From NCBI RefSeq assembly GCF_003614435.1, contig NZ_CP025547.1, positions 1 through 64,000 of the forward strand: a stretch of 64,000 bases of DNA. The letters run 5' to 3'. The translations under genes were made by a program, and so were the position numbers. Of the stretch, positions 8,469 through 19,795 are shown one piece after another. Below the pieces are notes generated by a model. The model was not told where the DNA came from. It made no database searches and was given only the letters and a program-made list of their open reading frames with translations. How positions within the stretch are numbered: position 1 is the first letter of the stretch; each line of letters opens with the position of its first letter. This DNA is from Mycobacterium paragordonae (GTDB lineage Bacteria; Actinomycetota; Actinomycetes; Mycobacteriales; Mycobacteriaceae).

Positions 8469-8834
8469 CAGGGCTGCAAGACGGCGGCAGTTGAGCCGGC
8501 GTCATTGGATGCGGCAACAGCGTTATTCCACAGCCTCTCGGACACGAACCGGTTGGCGATCCTGCGCCGGCTGGCGCTCGGGGAGGCGCGAGTGGTGGAT
8601 CTGACCACCGAGCTGGGGTTGGCCCAGTCCACTGTCTCGGCGCATCTGGCCTGTCTTCGAGACTGTGGGCTGGTCGACTACCGACCGCAGGGCCGCGCGT
8701 CGGTGTATCGACTCACCCGCGTTGAGCTGCTGGACTTGTTCAAGGCCGCGGAGGCGGTACTGGAGGCCACCGGCAGCGCGGTCGCGTTGTGCCCGCACTA
8801 CGGCCAACCCACCGCGGGGGCGGTGGCGCAATGA
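8460..8834 (+). CDS. ArsR/SmtB-family metal-sensing repressor, CmtR-like
   Basis: A 124-residue winged-helix repressor. The recognition helix region is AQSTVSAHLACLRDCGLV. C65 and C69 in it match the position of the two cysteines (HLSCLRGCGL) that bind Cd/Pb in mycobacterial CmtR, and C111 (ALCPHYG) could be the third, C-terminal ligand. ATG 8460 is chosen because protein homology begins soon after; ATG 8466 is an alternative. The stop overlaps the ATPase start (ATGA), so sensor and pump are co-translated. Likely ligands are soft divalent metals such as Cd, Pb or Zn; the exact metal is inferred. Confidence 0.85.
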   Translation: MAMQGCKTAAVEPASLDAATALFHSLSDTNRLAILRRLALGEARVVDLTTELGLAQSTVSAHLACLRDCGLVDYRPQGRASVYRLTRVELLDLFKAAEAVLEATGSAVALCPHYGQPTAGAVAQ

Positions 8835-10756
8835 GCGATGCCTGCGGCTGCGGCCACGATCAACCCGCCGACGGCGACGAAGTCGAGCACGAACCCGAAC
8901 GGCTGTGGCAGGTCGCCGAGCTACGCGCCGCCGCGCTGGCCGGGGTCCTGCTACTGGCCGGCTACGTGGTCGGCTGGACCCACGGGTCAAGACCGGTGGA
9001 GCTCGTGATGGTCTCGACGGCGCTGGCGGTGGGGGCGTGGACTTTCGTCCCCTCGACGCTGCGCCGGCTGGTACGCGGCCGGATCGGGGTGGGCACGCTG
9101 ATGACAATCGCCGCGGTCGGCGCGGTGATCCTCGGCGAGGTCGGTGAGGCCGCCACACTTGCGTTCCTGTTCTCCATCAGCGAGGGCCTGGAGGAATACG
9201 CGCTGGCGCGCACCCGCCGAGGACTGCGCGCGCTGCTGTCGCTGGTGCCCGCCCAGGCCACCATCATCCGCGACGGCGCTGAAATCGTCGTCACCCCAAC
9301 CGAATTGCGGGTCGGAGACCAGATGCTGGTTAAGCCCGGTGAACGAATTGCCACCGACGGGATCATCGGCGAGGGTCGCAGCGCGATCGACGTGTCGGCG
9401 ATCACCGGCGAATCGGTGCCAATCGAGGCCGGCCCCGGCGATGAGGTGTTCGCCGGATCGATCAACGGCGCCGGCGTGCTGAGCATCGAGGTGACCACTA
9501 CCGCCGAAGACAACTCGCTGGCCCGCATTGTGCGGATCGTGGAGGCCGAGCAAGCCCGCAGGGGCGCCTCGCAGCGGCTGGCGGATCGCATCGCCCAACC
9601 CCTGGTGCCCGCGATCATGATCGCCGCCGCGATGATCGCCGCGGTGGGCAGCGTGTTTGGCGACCCGGCCCTCTGGAGCGAGCGGGCCCTGGTCGTGCTC
9701 GTGGCGGCCTCCCCGTGCGCGTTGGCGATTTCGGTGCCGGTGACCGTGGTCGCTGCGATCGGCGCGGCCAGCAGGCTCGGTGTACTGGTCAAGGGTGGCG
9801 CCGCACTGGAGGCGCTCGGCGCAATCCGTGGTGTGGCGTTGGACAAGACCGGCACGCTGACCGCAAACCAGCCCACCGTCATCGAGATTGCCACCACAAA
9901 CGGCGCCACCCGCGACCAAATCCTCGACGCGGCGGCGGCCCTGGAAGCCCGCAGCGAGCATCCACTCGCGCAGGCCGTCTTGGCCGCCGCCGACCAGGTC
10001 ACCCCCGCCGATGACGTGCAGGCCGTCCCCGGCGCCGGGCTGATCGGCCACCGCGACGGGCACACCATCCGGCTCGGCCGGCCCGGCTGGATCAACGCCG
10101 GATCCCTAGCAGCGCAGGTCGATCGGATGCAGCAGGCCGGCGCGACCGCGATGCTGGTCGAAGACAACGAGACGCTCATCGGCGCGATCGCGGTTCGCGA
10201 CGAATTGCGCCCCGAAGCCCGCGACGTCATCGAGGCGTTGCGCCGCGATGGTTATCAGGTGGCGATGCTCACCGGCGACAACCACGCCACCGCCGCTGCG
10301 CTCGCGACCCAAGCCGGCATCGACGTCGTCTACGCCGAGCTGCGCCCCGAAGACAAGGCCGCGCTGATCACCCAGTTGCGCACTCAGCACCCCACAGCGA
10401 TGGTCGGCGACGGCGTCAACGACGCACCCGCGCTGGCCACCGCCGATCTGGGCATCGCGATGGGCGCCATGGGCACCGATGTGGCAATCGAAACCGCCGA
10501 CGTGGCGCTCATGGGCGAAGACCTGCGCCATCTCACCCACGCGTTCAGCCATGCCCGCCGGGCCCGGCGCATCATGTGGCAAAACATCGGCCTGTCGCTC
10601 GCCCTGATCAGCGCGCTGATCCCGCTGGCGCTTTTCGGGGTGCTCGGCCTGGCCGCGGTGGTGCTGGTGCACGAACTAGCCGAGGTCATCGTCATCGCCA
10701 ACGGCGTGCGAGCCGGCCGCGCTCCGGTTCGCCTGACTTCTGCTGATGGCCCATGA
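8831..10756 (+). CDS. Heavy-metal P1B-type ATPase, CtpG-like
   Basis: A 641-residue metal-exporting P-type ATPase. It shows the phosphatase-loop motif TGES, the membrane motif S294-P295-C296 in place of CPC, the phosphorylation site DKTGT at D338, the HP-type motif SEHPLAQ and the hinge GDGVNDAP. The last helices carry HELAEVIVIANG. The SPC motif is typical of P1B-4-type pumps and differs from the CPC of the copper pumps elsewhere in this window. The N-terminus is short (CGCGHDQP) without a full metal-binding domain. The pairing with a CmtR-like sensor mirrors the cmtR-ctpG region of M. tuberculosis, which suggests cadmium, lead or a related divalent metal. Confidence 0.9.
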   Translation: MSDACGCGHDQPADGDEVEHEPERLWQVAELRAAALAGVLLLAGYVVGWTHGSRPVELVMVSTALAVGAWTFVPSTLRRLVRGRIGVGTLMTIAAVGAVILGEVGEAATLAFLFSISEGLEEYALARTRRGLRALLSLVPAQATIIRDGAEIVVTPTELRVGDQMLVKPGERIATDGIIGEGRSAIDVSAITGESVPIEAGPGDEVFAGSINGAGVLSIEVTTTAEDNSLARIVRIVEAEQARRGASQRLADRIAQPLVPAIMIAAAMIAAVGSVFGDPALWSERALVVLVAASPCALAISVPVTVVAAIGAASRLGVLVKGGAALEALGAIRGVALDKTGTLTANQPTVIEIATTNGATRDQILDAAAALEARSEHPLAQAVLAAADQVTPADDVQAVPGAGLIGHRDGHTIRLGRPGWINAGSLAAQVDRMQQAGATAMLVEDNETLIGAIAVRDELRPEARDVIEALRRDGYQVAMLTGDNHATAAALATQAGIDVVYAELRPEDKAALITQLRTQHPTAMVGDGVNDAPALATADLGIAMGAMGTDVAIETADVALMGEDLRHLTHAFSHARRARRIMWQNIGLSLALISALIPLALFGVLGLAAVVLVHELAEVIVIANGVRAGRAPVRLTSADGP

Positions 10757-10923
10757 CAACAAATGCTTTGTTGTGCAGGGTCCCGGTCAGGCCCGAGACA
10801 CATCTGCACAGCAGGCGGAATGCCATTCCGCTTACAGAGGTTGCTCAGGGGTGCTGCGGGCAGCCGTTGTGCTGGGTGGGATGGGCTGGCTCCGGGTGGG
10901 CGCGCGGCGGTTGCGCGTCAGCT

Positions 10924-11709
10924 TTAGTGCCCCGCTTGTGCGAGGTAGAGGCTGGCGGTCGCGATTGCTGATGCGCCCAGGGTGATGCGTAGGACTCGTA
11001 CGGGCAGGTGGGGTTGCAGCAGTGCCCCGAGGTAGGCGCCGATGAGTCCGCCTGTGCCGGCACATATTCCGACTGTCCAGTATGGGGCGATATTGCCGCC
11101 GGCGGTAGTGATGGCCAGCAGGAGGTAGGTCGCGGCGCCTGCGATGGAGGTGATGAATGTGGTGAGCAGGGCTGCGGGTGCGACGGTGGCCATCGGCATG
11201 CCGCGTCCGATCAGGATTGGGCTGAGCAGTGATCCGCCGCCGATCCCGTAGATACCGCCAAGGGTTCCCACGACGACCGCGGCCGTGATGGTGAAATCTG
11301 GTGGAGGGTCCGGTGGCCGCCTGGATGGGGTCTTCGGGTGGGTAGGCAGGAGCCAAATGCCCAGGGGCAGCAGGAATGCGGCGACCAGCAGCCGGAATAT
11401 GGTGGGTCCGGGGATGAGGGTGACTCGGACGACGGCGCCGAGTATGACGCCTGGCACGGTGCCCAGCAGCAGGGTGGTCGTGAGCGGGTTGCGCAGTGGT
11501 GAGCGGCGGCGGTAGCGGGCCAGGGCACCGGGAATGGCAACGACGTTGAACAGCAGGTTGGTGGGGGTGACTGTTGGGTTGGGGAAGTGTAAGACGCTGA
11601 GTTGGATGGGCAGCAGGAACACTGCCCCGGAGACGCCGACGGGCGCGGTGACGACCGCGACGACCACGCCGGCGACTAGGCTGAGGATTAGCAGGGCGGC
11701 GGTGCTCAC
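10924..11709 (-). CDS. TauE/SafE-family membrane permease
   Basis: A 261-residue membrane protein with two similar halves, each beginning with a glycine-rich helix (VTAPVGVSGAVFLLP and GTLGGIYGIGGGSLLSP). That is characteristic of the TauE/SafE family, often annotated as sulfite exporters. It is transcribed toward the metal ATPase gene, so the two genes converge across a 167-base gap in which I see no clear terminator hairpin. Its substrate here is unknown. Members of this family recur near metal-resistance genes, but a copper link is inference from location only. Confidence 0.8.
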   Translation of the reverse strand: MSTAALLILSLVAGVVVAVVTAPVGVSGAVFLLPIQLSVLHFPNPTVTPTNLLFNVVAIPGALARYRRRSPLRNPLTTTLLLGTVPGVILGAVVRVTLIPGPTIFRLLVAAFLLPLGIWLLPTHPKTPSRRPPDPPPDFTITAAVVVGTLGGIYGIGGGSLLSPILIGRGMPMATVAPAALLTTFITSIAGAATYLLLAITTAGGNIAPYWTVGICAGTGGLIGAYLGALLQPHLPVRVLRITLGASAIATASLYLAQAGH

Positions 11710-11857
11710 GTGGGGACTGTGGCTGATGAACGTGGGGTCTGACCAGGGTTGAAATCACCGTTCTCGGCGAGGAAAACGACGTTCGGGAGGTCGGAGGGTC
11801 CGTCGTGGGGTCCATCCGGCAGGGCAGCGGAGGCGTGTGTCGCGAGTCCGCTCCCCC

Positions 11858-12090
11858 GCCGAGAAGAACTTGCCGTCTACGGACCCGGGATTCGTGGTGT
11901 TGAAGGGACCGCGGCGCGGTGGGCCGCTGACTGCGGCGGCCCTGGACGAGATCTTCGACGGTGCGCGCGGCCGCGCTGGGCTGAGGTAGGCGACGCGCTA
12001 TCCACTGCGCCTTGTGTTGGTAGCGCTGACCGACGACCGGCCGCGCTACTTGTTTCACACGCTCACGAGCACACGCGTGTACCCCAGAGG
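11858..12090 (+). pseudogene. Tyrosine recombinase (integrase) C-terminal remnant
   Basis: The 423-base gap between the permease and DUF5134 genes holds no intact gene. In one frame from 11858, about 41 codons read like the core of an actinobacterial phage-type integrase (TDPGFVVLKGPRRGGPL followed by ALDEIFDGARGRAGL) before a stop near 11989. About 85 bases further on, a second frame gives HAHEHTRV, reminiscent of the ESTRVYL tail with the catalytic tyrosine, but frameshifted. The R-H-R-Y set is not complete. I read this as the remains of an integrase; it could mark the entry point of one copper module. Confidence 0.5.
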
Positions 12091-12132
12091 TTGCCGACAG
12101 CACCCACACGTTGGGTACCCGGACGGTGAAGA

Positions 12133-12756
12133 TCAGATCGGAAACAGCGCGGCCAGGAACAAGATCGACATGCCAGCAGCCAACATCGCCTGAACAAGCT
12201 GGCTCAGCGAACACCCAACCGGCTCGTGCTGCCGCCGGTGGAAGTAGCGATAGGTCCACCATAGGGCGGCAGCTGCAAACCCGACGACCCCGACCCAATT
12301 CGTCGCGCTGAACCACACGGGGTGCCCGTTGCTTCCCGACATGTGCGCCGCATCCATGTCCATCCCCGGCATCATCTCCATGCCCGGCATCGGCGTCGCC
12401 GGCTGGGTGCCTAGCAGATGGGGGTCCATGATGGCGTACATCCAAGCCGTCGCCAACATCATCAGCGCGTGATAGCCGTCAAGTGCAAGGCGGTCACGAA
12501 TCGGACCAGCCGCGACAGCGACCGCCACGAACCACACGGCTCCGAGCAGAAAGAACACCGCAGGGCCCGTCGCCGGCAAGCGCACCCCCCACGGCCAAGC
12601 CATCACCGCCATGCCAACAGCCATCAGCAAATGCCACCCATGGCTCACGGACAACGTCCACGGCCGGGGTTTTTTTGCGATCGCCCGAGCGCATTCAGCG
12701 GCCGAGATCACGAACAGTGCGGTCACTACCCACCGCAGAATGAGGTCATCAATCAC
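12133..12756 (-). CDS. DUF5134 membrane protein, last gene of cso operon copy A
   Basis: A 207-residue protein with about six hydrophobic helices. A loop is rich in methionine, aspartate and histidine (TPMPGMEMMPGMDMDAAHM) and looks suited to bind copper. It corresponds in position and kind to Rv0970, the last gene of the copper-responsive csoR-Rv0968-ctpV-Rv0970 operon of M. tuberculosis. It follows the ATPase gene on the same strand after 63 bases. The paralogue at 19796-20413 is clearly related, with a similar Met-rich loop. Function in copper handling is inferred from context. Confidence 0.8.
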   Translation of the reverse strand: MIDDLILRWVVTALFVISAAECARAIAKKPRPWTLSVSHGWHLLMAVGMAVMAWPWGVRLPATGPAVFFLLGAVWFVAVAVAAGPIRDRLALDGYHALMMLATAWMYAIMDPHLLGTQPATPMPGMEMMPGMDMDAAHMSGSNGHPVWFSATNWVGVVGFAAAALWWTYRYFHRRQHEPVGCSLSQLVQAMLAAGMSILFLAALFPI

Positions 12757-12819
12757 GCACGGCGCTCCCGGCAGGCACTGGTTGACGCAGTCTGATACGG
12801 ATAGAGCGATGCGGCACTG

Positions 12820-15183
<2,364 letters not shown>

Positions 15184-15196
15184 GGTCGCGCGCGCC

Positions 15197-15472
15197 CTAG
15201 TCCACCACTTTGAGCGGCGCACCATCCTCAGCAGAGCGCTCCCGCGCCTCGGCCAGCACGTCGGCGGCCGTCAATCGAGCCTGCTCGGCACTTTTCGCGG
15301 CGGTGCGTCCGGCCTTTCGGGCAGCGCTTAAGCCCCATGCAGTCACCGTCACTGTCGCCCGGCGCAACGGAGCCTTGCCGGCCGCCTTGCGCACCCCTTC
15401 ATACGCCACAGCCCCCACCAGGCCGGTTACCACCGTCGGAACCGCCTTGGCGGCGACTCCGTGCAACGCCAT
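15197..15472 (-). CDS. DUF1490 family protein (copy A)
   Basis: A small protein of 91 residues, [20 protein letters not shown] at its start, with one or two hydrophobic segments followed by a charged Ala/Arg-rich tail. It corresponds to Rv0968 of the M. tuberculosis cso operon. The start at 15472 fits a GAGGGAG ribosome site 6 bases upstream. The upstream in-frame codons to 15544 lack homology to the two other copies in this window. Its role in copper resistance is unknown. Confidence 0.8.
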   Translation of the reverse strand: MALHGVAAKAVPTVVTGLVGAVAYEGVRKAAGKAPLRRATVTVTAWGLSAARKAGRTAAKSAEQARLTAADVLAEARERSAEDGAPLKVVD

Positions 15473-15642
15473 CAACATCTCCCTCACTACCTTTCTATTG
15501 TCATGCCATAGGTCTGCGTTCAGTCCAGATCGCGGCTGGCACATTTACGTGCGGACGGCAGCCGGCGCACCGGTCGGCGAGGGGGTGTTGACCACCTGCC
15601 ACACGGGCGGCCGAAGGCGGCCACGAAGAATTCCGGTGTTCG

Positions 15643-15999
15643 TCATTCCACGCCCGCCGCGGTCATGAAGGGTTGGCCGCCGTTCGGTTCGCCGACGGCT
15701 GCGCCACTCAACTGCGCTTGCGGACCGGTCAGAGCTGACGTGAATTTCACCGCGTCGATGAGTTCGTCGATGGCGGCTCTCCCGTGCCCATCGAGCACCG
15801 CCGCGGAAAAACATGTCTCCAAATGATTGTGGAGCATTACCCGATTTGCCCGCTCTAGCGAGGATTGCACGGCGGAAATCTGCTTCATGACGTCCACGCA
15901 GTAGGCATCGGATTCCAGCATCCGAATTATGCCGTCCAGGTGACCCCGCGCCGTCTTCAGGCGATTGAGCGCCGCGCGCTTCTTGGCCGTCAACTCCAT
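15643..15999 (-). CDS. csoR: Copper-sensing repressor CsoR (copy A)
   Basis: A 118-residue CsoR-type repressor. The Cu(I) ligand set is seen as the cysteine in DAYCVDVMKQ and the histidine and cysteine in HNHLETC. The N-terminal ELTAKKRAALNRL and the long C-terminal tail (TGPQAQLSGAAVGEP) match M. tuberculosis CsoR closely. It is the first gene of operon A, reading toward DUF1490, ctpV and DUF5134 after a 170-base gap. A CCCAC-N5-GTGGG operator lies about 45 bases upstream. Copper binding is expected to release it from DNA. Confidence 0.93.
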   Translation of the reverse strand: MELTAKKRAALNRLKTARGHLDGIIRMLESDAYCVDVMKQISAVQSSLERANRVMLHNHLETCFSAAVLDGHGRAAIDELIDAVKFTSALTGPQAQLSGAAVGEPNGGQPFMTAAGVE

Positions 16000-16043
16000 G
16001 TCAATACGTTCCGCCGAGTGTCACAACCGACACGGTACTCCAC

Positions 16044-16058
16044 CCCACCCGGGGTGGG
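16044..16058. promoter_or_regulatory. CsoR operator upstream of copy A
   Basis: The inverted repeat CCCAC-CCGGG-GTGGG lies 45 bases upstream of csoR copy A. An equivalent site (CCCAC-N5-GTGGG, 20992-21006) sits upstream of csoR copy B. This matches the GC-rich inverted-repeat type recognised by mycobacterial CsoR. The remaining roughly 250 bases up to 16307 show no gene I can support. Confidence 0.75.
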
Positions 16059-16307
16059 AAAGGGTATACGTCGACACCGTTGGCGGCGCAGGCGCTCTCA
16101 GGACGCAGCTAAGACTCAGAGCTGCGCGGAGGCACAGGCGCACAGCTCCACGTGTTCAGGTCGCGAAAGTCGTCCAGGCGCTGTTGCACAACGCATCACA
16201 CGCATCGACGGGGCGCTTCAGCGCCGACCCCTAGTCCACCCTGGCCGAGATACTCCGGGTGATCATGACTTGCATCGAGCGGACCTAGTACCAGCGGCGC
16301 AACCGCG

Positions 16308-16595
16308 TCATGAGCGCACAAGTCGTGCGATTGCTGCCGACGCTTCAGTGAGCTTGGCGTCGGCTTCGGTCCCTCCAGTTGCGATTGCCTGCGTTATGCA
16401 GCTGTCAAGGTGGTCATCGAGGAGGTTCAATGCCACGGATCGCAAAGCACTGCTGGCCGCACTGATTTGCGTCAGGATGTCGATGCAGTACTTGTCCTCG
16501 TCGATCATCTTCGCGATGCCGCGGATCTGGCCCTCGACTCTGCGCAGGCGCTTAGCGTAGGCGTCCTTATTGGCCGCATAGCCGTATGTTGACAT
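16308..16595 (-). CDS. ricR: RicR-like copper-responsive repressor (CsoR family)
   Basis: A 95-residue CsoR-family protein. It resembles RicR, not the CsoR copies next to it: NKDAYAKRLRRVEGQIRGIA at the start, and KYCIDILTQIS with DDHLDSC, supply the Cys-His-Cys copper site. The short tail ends EASAAIARLVRS. A good AGGAG precedes the ATG. It reads away from the DUF1490/ctpV copy B operon. Two TACCC-N5-GGGT type sites lie in the intergenic region, one in front of each unit, so it probably controls itself and the copy B operon. Confidence 0.87.
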   Translation of the reverse strand: MSTYGYAANKDAYAKRLRRVEGQIRGIAKMIDEDKYCIDILTQISAASSALRSVALNLLDDHLDSCITQAIATGGTEADAKLTEASAAIARLVRS

Positions 16596-16681
16596 TACCT
16601 AGCTCCTGCCTCGTGATCGGCTAGTTTTCTGATCGCTACCGCGCCCTGATCGCAATCAGCCGCCAAGCCGTCTTTGGACCA

Positions 16682-16700
16682 GCATACCCGGTGGGGGTGC
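16682..16700. promoter_or_regulatory. RicR-type operator near the ricR-like promoter
   Basis: GCATACCC-GGTG-GGGGTGC contains TACCC-N5-GGGTG, one base off the TACCC-N5-GGGTA palindrome associated with RicR in M. tuberculosis. It lies 87 bases upstream of the ricR-like start, so it is suited to autoregulation. Confidence 0.6.
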
Positions 16701-16862
16701 CGCCGGTTCGCAACTCACGACTACCTCTGGTGGGATTTGACGCTGACTCAGGCCAGTCGTCAGGCGGCACGCCCGTTCGCGGTCGAGTCCCATTGACTGG
16801 CAATGCCGTTGGCATCAGAGATCACCCTCCCCGCCGGTACTTCTCACACCGCTTGCGGTGCA

Positions 16863-16879
16863 GTACCCCGTGGGGGTAC
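16863..16879. promoter_or_regulatory. RicR-type operator for the copy B copper operon
   Basis: GTACCCC-GTG-GGGGTAC is a perfect inverted repeat around three bases and includes TACCC-N5-GGGTA. It is about 190 bases upstream of DUF1490 copy B. TACCTT at 16877-16882 overlaps its right arm and could be a -10 box, so repressor binding would block RNA polymerase. Confidence 0.7.
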
Positions 16880-16889
16880 CTTCTTCGGC

Positions 16890-17036
16890 ATGGACGAGGC
16901 CCGCAGTTGCACAGGCACCGGGCGCGGCTCCCGGCTCCCGACAGCTCGAGTCGCCGAAAATGTCACAACGCTGGTTAGACCCGCAACATCAGCTTCAGAC
17001 GACGTGGCGAGGACAGTAGCTGTCCGCGACCTGTGA
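16890..17036 (+). CDS. Possible small leaderless ORF upstream of DUF1490 copy B
   Basis: A 48-codon frame begins with ATG seven bases after the possible -10 box TACCTT at the RicR-type operator, which fits a leaderless start. The product (MDEARSCTGTGRGSRLPTAR at its start) has one cysteine and no recognised motif. It may be coding or merely the 5' leader of the operon. Low confidence. Confidence 0.25.
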   Translation: MDEARSCTGTGRGSRLPTARVAENVTTLVRPATSASDDVARTVAVRDL

Positions 17037-17066
17037 TGGTTCAACGATAGGAAGGAAGTGTTCAAC

Positions 17067-17372
17067 ATGGCCTGGCAGGGACTCCTGGCAAAGGCGGTGC
17101 CCACTGTGGTGACCGGGCTCGTCGGCGCCGCAGCGTTTGAAGCCTTGGCGAAGGCGCCCTGGCGGAAAGTGACGGTCAGCGCGACCGCATTGGGCCTTCG
17201 CGCGGCGCGCACGACCGAGCGCAAGACCAAAGCGGGCGCCGAGCGTGCTCGGTTGGCGGTGGCCGACGTGCTCGCTGAGGCAGCAGACCGCATCGGTGAA
17301 CGGGTCGAACCCCCCACGGCGGTACCGACGACGTCGACCTTGACTCCCAAGGCCGGCGATGCTTGCCACTGA
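17067..17372 (+). CDS. DUF1490 family protein (copy B)
   Basis: A 101-residue protein like the copy A product ([20 protein letters not shown] at its start). It keeps the hydrophobic N-terminal half and the charged tail but lacks a few residues in the middle. ATG 17067 is preferred over GTG 17058 because AGGAAGGA at 17049-17056 is then 10 bases away. Its end overlaps the ctpV copy B start by 14 bases, so the two are translationally coupled. Confidence 0.8.
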   Translation: MAWQGLLAKAVPTVVTGLVGAAAFEALAKAPWRKVTVSATALGLRAARTTERKTKAGAERARLAVADVLAEAADRIGERVEPPTAVPTTSTLTPKAGDACH

Positions 17373-19728
17373 CACCCGGGTCGGTCTCGACATCTGCCCC
17401 ACGCTGACCGTCATATCCCAGGGTGGCGGACGAATACGTGTGCGCGTCAATGGTTTTGACGTCGACGAAACGCGGGCCGTTGCGATCGAAGAAGCGGCGG
17501 GCACGGTGGACGGTGTGCTCGCAGTCCGTGCCTACCCGCGATCGGCTTCGGTGGTGATCTGGTATTCGCCAGATGACTGCGACACCGCTGCGGTCCTGTC
17601 CGCGATCGACGACGCCCAGCACATCCCCGCCGGATCGGTTCCCGCACGTGCCCCACACTCAGTGCGATCCGACGAGCCCGGAGTGGTGCAAAGGATTGCC
17701 AGCGGGATCTACCGGTTGCTGGGACTCGCGCCCGGCCCTACCGCCGAACCGTCCACCGGCGGGGGCAGCTGCCATGAGCCAGCGCCGTCGTGCCACGGGG
17801 CGCCGCCAGCAGATCCCAAGGGTGAGCAGCGCAAGTGGCTGCGACGAGTGTGGCTGGCCCTGCCGCTGGGGTTGGTGTCAATGGCGGCGCCGATGTTGCT
17901 CGGCGCATCCTGGGCGGGGTGGTTGGCCTTCGCGGCGACGGTGCCGGTGCAATTCGTGGCCGGCTGGGCGTTCTTGACGGGGGCTGTCCGGCAGGCGCGT
18001 GCCCGCACGGCCAACATGGACACCCTGATCACACTGGGCACGCTGACCGCGTTCGCCTACTCCACCTACCAACTCTTCGTCGGGGGACCCCTGTTCTTCG
18101 ACACCGCGGCTCTGATCGTCGGGTTCGTGGTGTTGGGCCGCTATTTCGAGGCCCGAGCGACCGGCAAGACGCGCGAGGCGATCAGCAAACTGCTGGAGAT
18201 GGGCGCCAAGGAAGCCTGCCTACTCGTCGACGGCCAAGAGCTTCTGGTGCCGGTGGAGCAGGTGCAAGTGGGCGACCTGCTGCTGGTACGGCCCGGGGAG
18301 AAGATCCCGGTCGACGGCGAGATCGTCGAGGGACGCGCGGCCGTCGATGAGTCCATGCTGACCGGCGAATCGGTCCCGGTGGAAAAATCGGTGGGGGACG
18401 GAGTCGCCGGGGCCACCGTCAACATCGACGGACTTCTGACCGTGCGCGCCACTGCTGTCGGCGCCGACACCGCACTGGCCCAGATCGTGCGCCTGGTCGA
18501 GCAGGCGCAGGGCGGCAAAGCGCCGGTACAGCGGTTGGCCGACCAGATCTCGGCGGTGTTCGTGCCCGCCGTCCTGGGTGTGGCCGCCCTGACGTTTGCC
18601 GGCTGGGCGATTCTTGCAGCCAACCCGGTCGCGGGGATGACCGCGGCGGTCTCGGTGCTGATCATCGCCTGCCCGTGCGCGCTGGGCCTGGCCACTCCCA
18701 CCGCGATCATCGTCGGCACCGGCCGCGGCGCGGAGATGGGGATCCTGGTCAAAGGCGGAGAGGTCCTCGAAGCGTCGAAAAAAATCGACACCGTGGTGTT
18801 CGACAAGACCGGCACCCTCACCCGCGGCCAGATGCAGCTCACCGATGTCATCCCCGACAAGCGACAGAAGTCAGATACGGTGCTGCAGATTGCTGCCGCG
18901 GTCGAGTCGGGCTCCGAACACCCTATCGGCGCGGCTATCGTCGCCGGCGCACGAGAACGCAGCCTCGATATCGTAACGGCCACAGCGTTTACCAACCTGG
19001 CCGGCCACGGCGTCCGCGCCCAGGTCAATGGCCAAGCCGTGCTGGTCGGGCGGCGCAAACTGGTCGACGAAAACGAGATGCGCCTCCCCGAATATCTCGC
19101 TGCGGCCGCCACCAAACTCGAAGAGCAGGGCCGCACAGCGGTATTCGTCGGCCGCGACGACCGAGTAGTCGGCGTGCTGGCGGTCGCTGACACGATCAAA
19201 GACGACGCCCGTGACGTAGTGCGTCAGCTACATGCGATGGGGCTGCAGGTCGCCATGATCACCGGCGACAACGCCCGCACCGCTAACGCCATCGCCAACG
19301 AGGTCGGCATCGACCGGGTGCTGGCCGAGGTCCTGCCCGAAGACAAAGTCAACGAGGTCCGCCGACTCCAAGACGAGGGCCGGCTGGTCGCCATGGTCGG
19401 CGACGGCGTCAACGATGCCCCTGCACTCGTGCAAGCCGATCTGGGGATCGCCATCGGCACCGGCACCGACGTGGCCATCGAGGCCTCCGACATCACCCTG
19501 ATGTCCGACCGCCTGGACGGTGTGGTGCGGTCGATCCAGCTTTCCCGACAGACGCTGCGCACGATCCACCAGAACCTGGGCTGGGCCTTCGGTTACAACA
19601 CCGCCGCAATACCGCTGGCGGCATTGGGGCTGCTGAATCCCGTCGTCGCGGGCGCTGCGATGGGGCTGTCCTCGGTGAGCGTGGTCACCAACTCCCTGCG
19701 CCTCCGACGCTTCGGCCGCGACCGATGA
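17359..19728 (+). CDS. ctpV: Copper-exporting P1B-type ATPase, CtpV-like (copy B)
   Basis: A 789-residue paralogue of the copy A pump. It has an HMA-like N-terminal domain without CxxC ([20 protein letters not shown]), a Cys/His patch ([16 protein letters not shown]), CPC at C438-P439-C440, and the usual [17 protein letters not shown] and GDGVNDAP motifs. The two pumps are nearly alike from the first membrane helices onward but differ at the N-terminus, so sensing or metal delivery may differ. The operator upstream is RicR-like rather than CsoR-like. Confidence 0.92.
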   Translation: MLATDTRVGLDICPTLTVISQGGGRIRVRVNGFDVDETRAVAIEEAAGTVDGVLAVRAYPRSASVVIWYSPDDCDTAAVLSAIDDAQHIPAGSVPARAPHSVRSDEPGVVQRIASGIYRLLGLAPGPTAEPSTGGGSCHEPAPSCHGAPPADPKGEQRKWLRRVWLALPLGLVSMAAPMLLGASWAGWLAFAATVPVQFVAGWAFLTGAVRQARARTANMDTLITLGTLTAFAYSTYQLFVGGPLFFDTAALIVGFVVLGRYFEARATGKTREAISKLLEMGAKEACLLVDGQELLVPVEQVQVGDLLLVRPGEKIPVDGEIVEGRAAVDESMLTGESVPVEKSVGDGVAGATVNIDGLLTVRATAVGADTALAQIVRLVEQAQGGKAPVQRLADQISAVFVPAVLGVAALTFAGWAILAANPVAGMTAAVSVLIIACPCALGLATPTAIIVGTGRGAEMGILVKGGEVLEASKKIDTVVFDKTGTLTRGQMQLTDVIPDKRQKSDTVLQIAAAVESGSEHPIGAAIVAGARERSLDIVTATAFTNLAGHGVRAQVNGQAVLVGRRKLVDENEMRLPEYLAAAATKLEEQGRTAVFVGRDDRVVGVLAVADTIKDDARDVVRQLHAMGLQVAMITGDNARTANAIANEVGIDRVLAEVLPEDKVNEVRRLQDEGRLVAMVGDGVNDAPALVQADLGIAIGTGTDVAIEASDITLMSDRLDGVVRSIQLSRQTLRTIHQNLGWAFGYNTAAIPLAALGLLNPVVAGAAMGLSSVSVVTNSLRLRRFGRDR

Positions 19729-19795
19729 CAGCAGGCTCCTGTCCCGGCGATCTACAATTTCATCAACCACCGCGATCCGAGCGGCTTGCGATCGG

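Noticed and set aside
8962..10230. 422-codon minus-strand frame over the metal ATPase
   Set aside because: Antisense shadow with Ser/Thr/Ala-rich composition and no motifs; typical of high-GC coding DNA.
10832..12445. Long minus-strand open frame (537 codons) over the permease gene
   Set aside because: It is a shadow of the TauE/SafE and DUF5134 genes in another frame; its product is Arg/Pro/His rich with no family features.
16059..16307. Possible histidine-kinase-like trace (LLHNASHASTG) between csoR and the ricR-like gene
   Set aside because: Only a few residues match and no other kinase boxes are present.
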